In this document: positions 1 through 8,806 of the stretch, piece after piece | How positions within the stretch are numbered: position 1 is the first letter of the stretch | Layout of the letters: each line of letters begins with the position of its first letter | NCBI GenBank assembly: GCA_027451345.1 | Contig: DAIDJO010000014.1 | Coordinates: 1-58,358 of the forward strand | DNA: 58,358 nt | DNA from: Solirubrobacterales bacterium | GTDB taxonomy: Bacteria > Actinomycetota > Thermoleophilia > Solirubrobacterales > Solirubrobacteraceae | Direction of reading: 5' to 3' | Translations under genes and position numbers: made by a program | The notes under the pieces: generated by a model | Database searches by the model: none | The model's input: only the letters and a program-made list of their open reading frames with translations | Told to the model about the DNA's origin: nothing

Positions 1-2
1 CC

Positions 3-1697
3 GCCCTCCCCTACCACGAACTCGGCGGCGCATACGCGCGTCACGAGGTCGAGGGTTTGACGAAGCGGCTGGTCTTCTCCGCGTGGAAGGCGGTCCCGCG
101 CTCGGTCGCGGGCCTGCTGAGCTATCTCGCTGAGCGGCGCCTGACCCTCGAGGCGGACCCGACCGCCGTCAACTCCCCACAGCGCCGGGCAGCACAGCGC
201 GATCGCCTGACCTTCGCCAGCGGTGAGCGCGGACGGCTGACCGGGATGCCGGCGCTCGCGGTGCTGTACCCCTGCACGACGCTGGCGATCGCGGCCGATC
301 CTCGTGAGTTCGCACGCGAGCACCCGGACCGCTCGATCACGGAGCTCACGACCTGGGCCACGGCACGGATCGCAGCGCTCCTCGAACGTCTCCCGGCGCC
401 CACGGGAGATCGAAGGGACGATGAGCGCTGGTACTGGGCGGCGCCCCTGCTGCTCGACGCCGCAGACCAGGGGTTCTGGGGGCGCAGGGACCTCGCCGCC
501 GCCTGGCGGGGCGGGGACAGCCCAGCGGCGGCCGAGGGAAGCGGCTGGCAGGATCACGTCGACCTTGCGGCCGAGACGGCAAGCGGGAACCTCACACCCC
601 CGCTCGGGAGCATGCCGAACGATCTGGTGGACGTCCTGGCGCTGATGGCGCTCGGCGCTCCCGGTGTGCTCGCGATGCGAGCGCTCGCCCGTGTCACCGG
701 CCTCGGGTACGACGATGCCGACCTGAGGCTCGCGGCCGGTCAGGTCGCGTGGGGCCTGCGCTCCCTGTTCAATTCGCCGGAGGCGACGGCCCTGCTGCGG
801 GCGTCGGGGACCGAGACGTTCTGGCGCGAGGTGCTGCGTCACTCGCTCGACGGCGATCTCCAGGCCGTTCTCGACGAGTACGCCCACATCCTTCTCGAGG
901 CCGAGGGTCTCCTCGACCAGCCCCCGGTTCAGGCCGCCTACCTGGTCGCGGCCGCGATGATGCGAGCGCTCGGACTGCGTGCCTCCCGCGTCAACTACAC
1001 GTCGGTCTCGACCGCGTCAGGCCGGATCGAGACGAGCAGCGAGCGTCTGTACACGGCGTTCGCCATGCGCTTTGGGGACGATGAGGGCGGCGACCGTGGA
1101 GCCGGCGAGCAGCCGGCGCGTCGATCCCAACTCCGCGAAGCGTTCAACTCGCCGTTCTGGCCGTTTGCCCTCATCAGCACCTCCGTGGGCCAGGAGGGGC
1201 TCGACTTTCATCCCTACTGCCACATCGTTGTGCACTGGAACCTTCCCAACAATCCGGTGGACCTCGAGCAGCGAGAGGGACGGGTCCACCGGTACAAGGG
1301 CCACGCGATCCGCAAGAACGTAGCGCGCCGGCATGGGGCTGCCGCGATCGCCGGCCCGGCGGTTGATCCCTGGAGCGCGGCGTTTCACCTGGCCACCGGC
1401 GACCGGCTGCCGAGTGACAGCGAACTCGTGCCGTTCTGGATCTACCCGCCCCTACCCGGCGAGCGTGGGGCGACGATCGAGCGGCACGTCCTCGCCCTGC
1501 CGCTCAGCCGAGAGCTCGGCCGGCTCGATTCCCTTCGCAACGCGCTCGCGGTGTACCGGCTCGCCTTCGGCCAGGCGCGACAGGAGGATGTGATCGACCA
1601 CCTCCTCACGCGTCTGGGACCCGAACGAGCACAGGCGCTCGCTGCCGAACTGCGCATCGATCTGCGGCCTCCCGGTTGCAGGTCCGCGTTCGCGTGA
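3..1697 (+). CDS. Superfamily 2 helicase, C-terminal part (5' end outside window)
   Basis: The frame is open from the first bases of the window, so this is the 3' portion of a larger gene; 564 residues are visible. A TTG at 57 is not a real start, because the frame continues upstream through residues that look like helicase sequence. The visible part starts with a KRLVFSAWKAVP segment, as in the start of an SF2 C-terminal helicase domain. A long, mostly helical insert follows. Helicase motifs V and VI come at about residues 390-440: TSVGQEGLDFHPY, then LPNNPVDLEQREGRVHRYKG with the arginine-finger QREGRVHR. The DEAD/DEAH half must lie upstream. It shares the strand opposite to the Wadjet operon and is separated from it by about 560 bp. 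A role in DNA processing or defence is inferred from family and location; it is not DrmD or DrmA, whose motifs differ. Confidence 0.8.
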   Translation, partial: ALPYHELGGAYARHEVEGLTKRLVFSAWKAVPRSVAGLLSYLAERRLTLEADPTAVNSPQRRAAQRDRLTFASGERGRLTGMPALAVLYPCTTLAIAADPREFAREHPDRSITELTTWATARIAALLERLPAPTGDRRDDERWYWAAPLLLDAADQGFWGRRDLAAAWRGGDSPAAAEGSGWQDHVDLAAETASGNLTPPLGSMPNDLVDVLALMALGAPGVLAMRALARVTGLGYDDADLRLAAGQVAWGLRSLFNSPEATALLRASGTETFWREVLRHSLDGDLQAVLDEYAHILLEAEGLLDQPPVQAAYLVAAAMMRALGLRASRVNYTSVSTASGRIETSSERLYTAFAMRFGDDEGGDRGAGEQPARRSQLREAFNSPFWPFALISTSVGQEGLDFHPYCHIVVHWNLPNNPVDLEQREGRVHRYKGHAIRKNVARRHGAAAIAGPAVDPWSAAFHLATGDRLPSDSELVPFWIYPPLPGERGATIERHVLALPLSRELGRLDSLRNALAVYRLAFGQARQEDVIDHLLTRLGPERAQALAAELRIDLRPPGCRSAFA

Positions 1698-2256
1698 AAT
1701 CGTCGGGCGGTTGAGCAGGGCGCGTACCGTGAGGCGCCAGCGCCACGAGCGCGTCAAGCAGCACGCGCCGCGCCTCGCCACAGATCGGGTCGACGGAGTT
1801 CACGGGCTTTGAAGAGACCCGGTGAGGGCTTTGAGCGACGGCACTCGCCAAATCGCCTCGTTCACGCTCATCCACCCCAGCAGCGCCTCCCCCTCGGCCG
1901 GACGAGCGCCACCACCTGCCATGGATCAAGACATACGCCATCGCGCTGACCCTCTCGCCTAAGCTTTCTGACGCGGCCCAACCGTTCGCGTGCGCCGTTC
2001 CGTACGCGCCCCGCCGAATACTGCCCGAGGAGCCCGAGGGACACGCCCTGCGCTTCAATACCTCGAGCGAACTCGTGGGCATCACGCTGGTCAGCCCGCG
2101 TCACTGGATCCGGCAAGAGCGCCATCTGCCAATCACCCTCCCCCACCAGCTCGACATCGAGGACGCCACATGCTCCGCGCTCGTCGCTGCCTGACGACCG
2201 ACCGTGAGCGTCCGGACGTCATCATCACGGTCCGCGACAGCAGCACGCGCCGAGCC
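1698..2256. other. Non-coding or degenerate gap between helicase gene and jetD
   Basis: This stretch separates the convergent ends of the helicase gene (plus strand) and jetD (minus strand). No intact gene is supported. Open frames here have the arginine/proline/serine-rich composition expected of chance frames in GC-rich DNA. The only protein-like signal is a possible DUF2283-like tail near 2034-2194. I see no T-rich intrinsic terminator. Confidence 0.5.
1901..2194 (+). pseudogene. Possible remnant of a DUF2283-like protein
   Basis: One plus-strand frame, open without a convincing start, ends at TGA 2192-2194. Its last ~55 codons read like the tail of a small DUF2283-type protein: HALRFNTSSELVGITLVSP followed by a short helical end (LPITLPHQLDIEDA). 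DUF2283 proteins have the pattern of a hydrophobic strand, D-x-x-G-x-[LI]-V-G-I-E. Here the acidic turn is degraded and the expected N-terminal YDPEADALYI strand is not visible. I call it a remnant at low confidence; it could be a chance frame. Confidence 0.25.
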
Positions 2257-3549
2257 TTACCTCCGATGCCCGAGGCCCTGCAGGCTCTCCACCAGATCCT
2301 GCGCCACGAGCTCCTCTTCGACCTGACGCCCGATGGCGGCCATCGCCTCGGTCAACGCCGGATCCCAGCTCGCCACGACCGGCGCTCCCACCAGCTTCGC
2401 CGTGTGTCCGTGAGTCGTTGCCGCTTCTCGATAGGCGTCGGCACCGAACTGCCACGGCTCCACCGGCAACCGCCGATGCAAAAGGTTCCCGATCCTGAGG
2501 CCGGGCCAGTCAAAGTCTCCGTGGTGTTGCAGGCGCGCTCCTGCGGCTGACAGTGAACGAAGCAGGACCATCGTGGCGGCGCGCGGCTGGCCGCCCGTGC
2601 ACACCAGCGGAGGACATCCGGGCCCCAGCGAGTCGGCGGCGATTGCCACCACGGAGGGATTCTCGACGATCAGCACGCGCTCGACTTCCTGCCACGCAGG
2701 CGGTGTGCGCACGAGCTGGCGCAGCGTCAGCCAGACCGGCTCACCGGTGGCGCGAGCGGCGGCCAGCAAGCCGCCGCTCGCGATCCCATCGCTCGGGAGC
2801 CCGAGCGTGAGCACGGCGCTCGACAGCTCGTCGCACAGCACCCCGACTGCCGCCCAGGCTTCGCGTCGCGCCTCGGAGAGTGACTCCCCGGGCTCAGGCG
2901 GCGCGATGCCTGCCAGGGCCCGAACCGCGCCGAGCGCCAGCGTGCCGAGCGGTGCGCCGTCGTCGAGGGCGTGCGCGCGCCCGAGAACCCCCGCGGCGAA
3001 CGCGGCCAGTGACTGCGGACGCTCAACCGGCAGCGCCTCCAGCAGCCGTGAGAGTCCCACCAGCAGCTCAGCGCCCGCGGCCGGGGATCCTCCCGCGAGT
3101 CGCTTCACGAGTCCGGTCGACCGTACGCGCACGAGCCAGTCGGCCAGTTCGGTCCTGCCGGCAAGCTCGGTCCTTCCGGCGATCGCCGCCTCGAGCGGTG
3201 CGAACGCTTGGGCCCATGCCAGCGCCTCAGCGGATGCCGCGTCGGCACGGACGCTGACGGGACCGGTGAGCGTGGTCACCGCGCCGGCAAGTCCGCCGCC
3301 GTGAATGCCGGCGCGGCGCAGGAGCACGTCGATCTCCCCAAGCGGCACCGACAGCCCGCGGGCGACGCGCGGCTGACGACCGAGCAACCGCGCGACCGCG
3401 TCGCGCTCACCGGCGGTCGCGCTCGGTAGCGTCACGGTCCCTTCGAGCGCCTCCCCGCGCTCCATGCGCCGGCGAGCGCGGTCGAGTACCCACGCGAGCT
3501 CTGGAACGCCGAGGAGGCGGTTCAGTCGCTGGTGGTCGACGTGTCCCAC
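2257..3549 (-). CDS. jetD: Wadjet type II nuclease subunit JetD (DUF2399/TIGR02679)
   Basis: 430 residues. In Wadjet, JetD is the Toprim-fold nuclease that cleaves plasmid DNA after the JetABC SMC motor has extruded a loop. The C-terminal DUF2399 region is clear: the Toprim glutamate motif VLIVENPSVVA near residue 295 and the acidic motif HHGDFDWPGLRI near residue 345. The N-terminal ~280 residues are helical and alanine-rich, as in the TIGR02679 family. The gene is last in the operon jetA-jetB-jetC-jetD and its GTG start (3547-3549) lies 28 bp inside the end of jetC, so translation is probably coupled. A second in-frame GTG at 3540 is an alternative start. Family assignment is from motif recognition and gene order; nuclease activity is inferred from characterised Wadjet systems. 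Confidence 0.9.
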   Translation of the reverse strand: MGHVDHQRLNRLLGVPELAWVLDRARRRMERGEALEGTVTLPSATAGERDAVARLLGRQPRVARGLSVPLGEIDVLLRRAGIHGGGLAGAVTTLTGPVSVRADAASAEALAWAQAFAPLEAAIAGRTELAGRTELADWLVRVRSTGLVKRLAGGSPAAGAELLVGLSRLLEALPVERPQSLAAFAAGVLGRAHALDDGAPLGTLALGAVRALAGIAPPEPGESLSEARREAWAAVGVLCDELSSAVLTLGLPSDGIASGGLLAAARATGEPVWLTLRQLVRTPPAWQEVERVLIVENPSVVAIAADSLGPGCPPLVCTGGQPRAATMVLLRSLSAAGARLQHHGDFDWPGLRIGNLLHRRLPVEPWQFGADAYREAATTHGHTAKLVGAPVVASWDPALTEAMAAIGRQVEEELVAQDLVESLQGLGHRR

Positions 3550-6500
3550 AGTTGCGCCCCCTCCGTCGGGGCGATCGCCGCCACGTTCGCGGGCTCCGGT
3601 GCGTCAGGCGCCCGTGTGCGCTCGAAGCCGTCCCATTCCCAACGGGTGACGAGCACAGCGGCAACCCCGTCGATGCGGGACAGCTGGGCGATCGCCAGCC
3701 CCGGCACCTCCGCGTAGCAGCCCCATTCGCGCTCGCTCGTCATGACCACGTCGAGGTCGAAGGCGGCGAGCAGTCCGAGGCACTTCGCGCGGGCTCGGTC
3801 ATCGACGCCCGCGAATGCCTCGTCCAGCATCACCAGGCGTGGCGCGTGCGGGTTGCCGGCCGAGCTGTAGTAGGAGGAGGCGGCGGCGAACAGCGGCACG
3901 CTCGCGGCGAGCACACGCTCACCGCCTGAGGACGGGCCGCTCGCCGGCTGCCAACCGCCGGCCTGCCGGCGCTCGACGCTGAAGCGATGCCAGTGGCGGT
4001 AGTCAAAGGCGCGCGTGAGCAGCTCGATCCAGGTTCCCGCCTCATCTCCGGCCCGGGCCGCACGGATCTGGTGCTGGAGGAAGCCGCCGACGGCCGCCCG
4101 GTCATCCTCGGACCAGGCGTCGGTGCTCTGGCGCAGGAGCCGCGTGCGAGCATCGCTGAGACCATCGGGCGCATCAGGGTCGGTGAGCCAGCGCAGCCGC
4201 AACTGCATGCCGGTGCTCGTTGGGCGCGCCGCCAGCTCGGCATTCGTGTCACGCACGCGCTGCTCGGCCGCGACGATCAGCTCCTGCAGCGCGCTCGCGA
4301 CCTCGCCGACGAGGTGGTTCTCCAGGATCTCCCGCTCACGCGAGTCGAGCAGCCGGCGACGCTCCTGCAGCTCCGCGGCCAGGCCGCTCACCAGCCCGGG
4401 CAGTGCCTTTGTCTGGCCCTGGAAGCTGACCTCGATCACGATCCCCTCTTCGCGCGGGAACATCGCCGCGTCGTTGCCGTGACGACGCAGCGCATCGGCG
4501 AGGTGACCGAGCTCGTCGCTCACCTGGCGCTGTAGCCGCATCCAGCGCGCCTCCTCGTCGGGCTCATCGGCAAGCGCCTGCTCGATCTCCCGCGCGAGGC
4601 GCAGTGCCTGGGTGACGTTCCATTCGTCCGGCTCCTCGATGCCCCCGAGCGCAACGTCGATCAGGCCAGTCTCGGTGAAGCGGCGCAGTCCATCGGCCGC
4701 GTCGAGCCGCTCCTGCGTGGCATGGGAGAACTGCTCGCGCAGCTCTCTGTTCCGAGCGTCCGCTGCGCCCTCCGCGCGCTGAGCTTCACCAAGCCGGGCT
4801 TCCGTCGCCTCCTGCTCCTCGAGGTTTCTGCGCTGCGCGTCGCTCACCTCGCGCATCTGTCGCTCAAGCTCCGCGATCGCCGCTCCGGCGGTCGCCTCCA
4901 GGGTGTCGCGCCGCTCGACCGCCGTGGCGAGCTGTCGCTCGATCTCTGCCAGCCTGCTCTCCGCGCTGTCCCGTTCCCGTTCGCCCTCGCGCACATCGGC
5001 GTGCGCCTGAGCCAGGGCGCGTTCGGCCCGGTCGGCGCGCGTGCAGGCCGGCCAGAGCGTTGCCGCGGCGACCTCGAACTGGCGCAGCGCCGCCGTGACC
5101 GCCTCGAGCGCGTCTCCGCCCGCGGGCAGGCCGAGGGCGGCCGCGTCTGCCACGAGTGTCTCCTGGATCTCGGCGACCGCAGCCAAGGCCCTGGCCTCAG
5201 CCTCACGCGCCGACTCCAGCGCCCGCTCGGCTCCCGCCAACTCGGCCTCCACGGCCTCGAGCCGCGCGTGAGCGTCGCGGACCTCCGCGTCCGATGGCCG
5301 CTCATCCAGTTCGCGGCCGAGTTGCTCACGGCGTCCCGCCAGCACCCTCACCTCACGCTCGATCTCCGCCAGCCGCGCTCGTGCCTTAGCGAGCGCGGTC
5401 CGCAGCTCGGCGATCCGCGCCCGGCAGGCGGCCTCTCGCGCAGCATGTCCGACGAACTGGGCCGTCGACTTGTGCCAGGCGCCGCGCAGCGCGCCGTTGC
5501 GGTAGCGGCCGTCGTCTGTGACCCAAACGGTGGCGTCGCTCTCACCAACGCCTATCGCCTCGAGCACCCGCTCCACCTCCCGGGCACCCACCGCCGCGCC
5601 CGCGTCGACCACGTGCTTGAGCACGGCGCCCAGGCGAGGCCCATCGGCATCGAGGTCCGCCGCGGCGAGCAGCGCGTCCTCGGTATGCGGGTCGATCAGC
5701 TCACCGTCGGGAGTCACCCACCCGTCGAGGATCCCGCTGGCCTCCATGGCCGCTTCGATGCCGGCCCGCTGGCCGGCATCGAGACCATCGCGGAAGTCGA
5801 CGAGCTGCCACAGTGGCGCCCCGGGCCGACCAGCACGCGCGTCGGTCGCGCGTGTCAGCGGAGCGGGCGGCACGGGATGGACGCCGGACTCGAGCTCGAC
5901 GCACTCTCGCTCCAGCTCCAGGATCTCGGCTCCGGTCTCCTGTGCGCGACCGTCGAGCTCGGCCTGTGCGCGCTCGAGCCGACGAACCGCCGCGTGGCCC
6001 GCGTCGATGATCACGCGGTCGATCGGATTGGCCCCGGCCAACCTCTCGACCCACTCGTCCAATGCCGCCAGGGCGGCTGCCGGATCGACGAGCCCGAGCT
6101 CTGTTGCATCCCGCAGGTGCTCACGGACCGCCCGGGCGTAGCCGTCGATGCGACCGCGAAGCTGCAGCTCGGCTGCGTCGCGACGCTCAGCCGCTCCCGC
6201 GAGCTCATGCTCACGCTGTTCGGTGCCATGCCGCGCGGAGACGAGCGCTCGCTGAGCCTCATCGCGGCGCCGCACCAGCGTCTCGATGCGGCGGATGCCG
6301 GTGTGCTGACGCGCGGCGAGCTCGGCGATGACGATGGGCAGCTCGGCCGCCTCGCGCGTACGGATCGCGCTGGCGAACTCGGGGCCGATCGCAGCGTCGT
6401 CGGCGTGCGCGGCCGCACGCTGGCTGATCGCCTCCCGGGCGACGGTGGCCTCGGAGAGCTCGGTGTCGGCCTCGGCGACACGATCTTGCCGAGCAGCGAT

Positions 6501-7607
6501 CCGCTTGGTGAGATCCTCGAGTGCGGACCGCACCTCCTGCCGCTGGCGCTCAGCCGCTTCGGCGTCCTCGCCCGCCCGGCGCAGCTCGTGCGCGCTGCGG
6601 GTGAGCGGATCCGCGCGCAGCGCCTCCTGGCGTCCGCTCAGCTTGGCGTGATCGGTCCGCAGCGCCGCGAGCTGTTCGCGCGCGGCCGCGAGCTCGCTGA
6701 CCGCGTCGCGGTGCTGCTGCTCGGCGGCGGTGAGCTCGCGGCTGAGACGGTCAACCACGGTCTGTGCCTGTCGCAGCGGTGCCGCCCGCCGGCGGGTCGC
6801 CATCCGGGCGTACGCGCGGTAGGTGTGGAGGTAGTGCTCCGCTGCCTCGTGCGTCTCGGTCATCGCCTGCAGCTCGGCGGCATCGTCCTCGAGCGCCCGA
6901 AACGCCTCGGCGACGTTGTGCAGGAGGGCCTGGTCGAGCGGCGGCAACGCGTCGGTCAGCGCGGTCGAGAGGCTGCGCTCGTCGGGCCGCTTGGAGAGCT
7001 GCGGCTGACGGACCTTGACCAGCAGGTCGATCAGCGCGCCGTAGCGCTGCTCACCGACACCGAATAGCCGCTCGTCGATGGCACGGCGATAGTCGCGCTT
7101 GCGGCGGTGAACGGTGCCGCGGGCTCCGAGCTCCTCGCCGAGGCGGTCGGCGCTGAGCGCGACCCCCGTGTGATCCACCAACGACAGCTCCGTGCCGATG
7201 CGGAGGTCGGTGATGAAGAACCAGTGTGCGGTGATCCCGCGTCCCGACGAGGCCTTCATCCCGCAGCCGATGGTGCAGAACTCCGGGCCGCGATCACCAC
7301 GGCGGCCCAGCTCCATCCAGGTGTAGCCGAGCCGGTCGGGGTTGGGGTGCTCGCCGCCGAGCAACAGGTTCCACTCCATCCTCTTGTTCGGATCCGCGTC
7401 GGGCTCAACGCGGTGCGGTGAGAGCTCGCCGTCGAGCAGGAACGGGAGCGTGAGGGCGAGCACCTTTGACTTCCCGGTCCCGTTGTTGCCGCGCAACAGC
7501 AGCCGACCGTCCCGGAAGGCGAACTCCTGGTGGTCGTAGTAGAAGATGTCGTCGAGCCCGATACGCAGCGGCTGCCAGCGCTCCCGGGTTGGCTCAGGCA
7601 GGGTCAT
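3522..7607 (-). CDS. jetC: Wadjet type II SMC-like ATPase JetC (TIGR02680)
   Basis: 1361 residues, the length expected for TIGR02680 proteins. It is a MukB/SMC-like ATPase: the N-terminal head has Walker A RGNNGTGKSK at residues 39-48, preceded by the typical DDIFYYDHQEFAF strand. About 1000 residues of heptad-rich coiled coil (glutamate/arginine/alanine-rich, residues ~240-1150) are interrupted near the middle by a globular hinge-like segment. The C-terminal head has the ABC signature SSGGERVLAASVP near 1225 and Walker B RLVMLDEAFAGVDD near 1260 with the catalytic glutamate present. In Wadjet the JetC dimer extrudes DNA loops with the JetA kleisin and JetB. ATG 7607 overlaps the jetB stop by 4 bp (ATGA). 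The antisense strand is open over long stretches, but that is a composition effect. Confidence 0.95.
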   Translation of the reverse strand: MTLPEPTRERWQPLRIGLDDIFYYDHQEFAFRDGRLLLRGNNGTGKSKVLALTLPFLLDGELSPHRVEPDADPNKRMEWNLLLGGEHPNPDRLGYTWMELGRRGDRGPEFCTIGCGMKASSGRGITAHWFFITDLRIGTELSLVDHTGVALSADRLGEELGARGTVHRRKRDYRRAIDERLFGVGEQRYGALIDLLVKVRQPQLSKRPDERSLSTALTDALPPLDQALLHNVAEAFRALEDDAAELQAMTETHEAAEHYLHTYRAYARMATRRRAAPLRQAQTVVDRLSRELTAAEQQHRDAVSELAAAREQLAALRTDHAKLSGRQEALRADPLTRSAHELRRAGEDAEAAERQRQEVRSALEDLTKRIAARQDRVAEADTELSEATVAREAISQRAAAHADDAAIGPEFASAIRTREAAELPIVIAELAARQHTGIRRIETLVRRRDEAQRALVSARHGTEQREHELAGAAERRDAAELQLRGRIDGYARAVREHLRDATELGLVDPAAALAALDEWVERLAGANPIDRVIIDAGHAAVRRLERAQAELDGRAQETGAEILELERECVELESGVHPVPPAPLTRATDARAGRPGAPLWQLVDFRDGLDAGQRAGIEAAMEASGILDGWVTPDGELIDPHTEDALLAAADLDADGPRLGAVLKHVVDAGAAVGAREVERVLEAIGVGESDATVWVTDDGRYRNGALRGAWHKSTAQFVGHAAREAACRARIAELRTALAKARARLAEIEREVRVLAGRREQLGRELDERPSDAEVRDAHARLEAVEAELAGAERALESAREAEARALAAVAEIQETLVADAAALGLPAGGDALEAVTAALRQFEVAAATLWPACTRADRAERALAQAHADVREGERERDSAESRLAEIERQLATAVERRDTLEATAGAAIAELERQMREVSDAQRRNLEEQEATEARLGEAQRAEGAADARNRELREQFSHATQERLDAADGLRRFTETGLIDVALGGIEEPDEWNVTQALRLAREIEQALADEPDEEARWMRLQRQVSDELGHLADALRRHGNDAAMFPREEGIVIEVSFQGQTKALPGLVSGLAAELQERRRLLDSREREILENHLVGEVASALQELIVAAEQRVRDTNAELAARPTSTGMQLRLRWLTDPDAPDGLSDARTRLLRQSTDAWSEDDRAAVGGFLQHQIRAARAGDEAGTWIELLTRAFDYRHWHRFSVERRQAGGWQPASGPSSGGERVLAASVPLFAAASSYYSSAGNPHAPRLVMLDEAFAGVDDRARAKCLGLLAAFDLDVVMTSEREWGCYAEVPGLAIAQLSRIDGVAAVLVTRWEWDGFERTRAPDAPEPANVAAIAPTEGAQLWDTSTTSD

Positions 7608-8806
7608 GCGTGCGTCTCCGGCAGCGGCGCGATCGTCGGAGCGTCCAGACCGAAGCGTCCGAGCGCGGGCAGCGGATGCACGCGATCTCCCTCGCGCCGC
7701 ACGAGTCGCAGCGCGACCAGACGCTCCAGGGCGTGCTCGACGAGGCCCGCTTCGGCGCCCGGCTCACGGGTGTTGCGCCGCCAGTACGAACGGTGCTGCT
7801 GCGCCAGATGCCGCACGAACGCACGAAGCTCCTCAACGCTGACATCGCTCTCACGCGCGGCGAGCTCCTCACCGATCAGCAGCGCGACGTGCCCGTCGGT
7901 GCCGACCTCCGGCATCCGCACATCCGTGAGTTCGTCACGCGGGTCGACCATCGCGATCCCCTCGGCGCGGATCTCAGGCAACAAGCCGGTGAGCTCACCG
8001 ACCCGACCGGTGAGCAGTCCGCGTTGCACGGTCAGGTACGCGCGCTCGGCCTCGGTGAGCTCGTCGTGATACAGGACGGGCTCGTCCAGCAGTGATCGCA
8101 TGAGACGATGACGCGTCGCGCGGTTGCGCAGCTCGAGAGAGGCGGGCTCGGCCTCGGCGACGAGGGCGTCCAGCCGCTCGTCGAAGCTCTCCGCGGTGAT
8201 CGTGGAGGGGCCACGCGCGGCGCTGATCAGGACCGCCATCACCCGCCGCTCGACGTCATAGAGGACATCGCCGGCCTCGCGGATGAACGCGTCCTCGTCA
8301 CCGGCGACGCGAGCGAGCACGCCGAGCTCGAGCAGGGTCCGTACGACGGCGACGAGGTCACCCCTCTCCCCTCGACCACTCAGCTCGAAGGTGAATTCCG
8401 TCGCAGCCAGGCGCTCGTCGGCCGCCGCGATCATGATCCCCTCCGCCAACCGTCCGAGCGTGATCTGCTGATCGGCTCGCTCGAGCACGGACAGCGCCAG
8501 GCACACCAGCACGTACCGGCGCCGGCCGAACGGCACGTTGGAGCGCGGCTCACGCGCCGGATGCGTCCCGTCAGGCGCCGCGCCGACGCGCTTGAACAAC
8601 CGTGCCACCTCGGCATCGATATGCAGCCGCCAGCCGGTGTTCTGCTCGAACCAGTCGCGCAGCGGGGTGGCCTGTTGCCGCACGACGCGAAACAACTCCG
8701 GCTCATCGCGGGCGAGCAGCAGCGGTCGGCGCAGGAGCGCCCGTGCGGCCCGACGCAGGTCGCGTTGGTCGGCCTCGTGGAGTGCTGTGCTCAGCTGATC
8801 GCTCAC
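7604..8806 (-). CDS. jetB: Wadjet type II subunit JetB (DUF2398/TIGR02678)
   Basis: 400 residues, matching TIGR02678/DUF2398 in size, composition and position. JetB is the KITE-like winged-helix partner that binds the JetA kleisin in the Wadjet SMC complex. Recognisable features are the N-terminal DQRDLRRAARALLRRPLL helix, a central LALSVLERADQQITLGRLAE helix and a winged-helix-rich C-terminal half ending in LERLVALRLVRREGDRVHPL. The GTG start at 8806 overlaps the end of jetA by 4 bp (GTGA), and its own stop overlaps jetC by 4 bp, so the subunits are almost certainly co-translated. No catalytic residues are expected. Confidence 0.92.
   Translation of the reverse strand: MSDQLSTALHEADQRDLRRAARALLRRPLLLARDEPELFRVVRQQATPLRDWFEQNTGWRLHIDAEVARLFKRVGAAPDGTHPAREPRSNVPFGRRRYVLVCLALSVLERADQQITLGRLAEGIMIAAADERLAATEFTFELSGRGERGDLVAVVRTLLELGVLARVAGDEDAFIREAGDVLYDVERRVMAVLISAARGPSTITAESFDERLDALVAEAEPASLELRNRATRHRLMRSLLDEPVLYHDELTEAERAYLTVQRGLLTGRVGELTGLLPEIRAEGIAMVDPRDELTDVRMPEVGTDGHVALLIGEELAARESDVSVEELRAFVRHLAQQHRSYWRRNTREPGAEAGLVEHALERLVALRLVRREGDRVHPLPALGRFGLDAPTIAPLPETHA

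Noticed and set aside
1990-2550. 186-codon plus-strand open frame running into the end of jetD
   Set aside because: Arginine/proline-rich without motifs and overlapping the 3' end of jetD; only a different frame in this area shows protein-like sequence.
4722-7067. A 781-codon open frame on the plus strand opposite jetC
   Set aside because: It mirrors the jetC coiled coil; its leucine/arginine/glycine-rich product has no family motif, and stop-free antisense frames are expected in GC-rich DNA with strong third-position bias.
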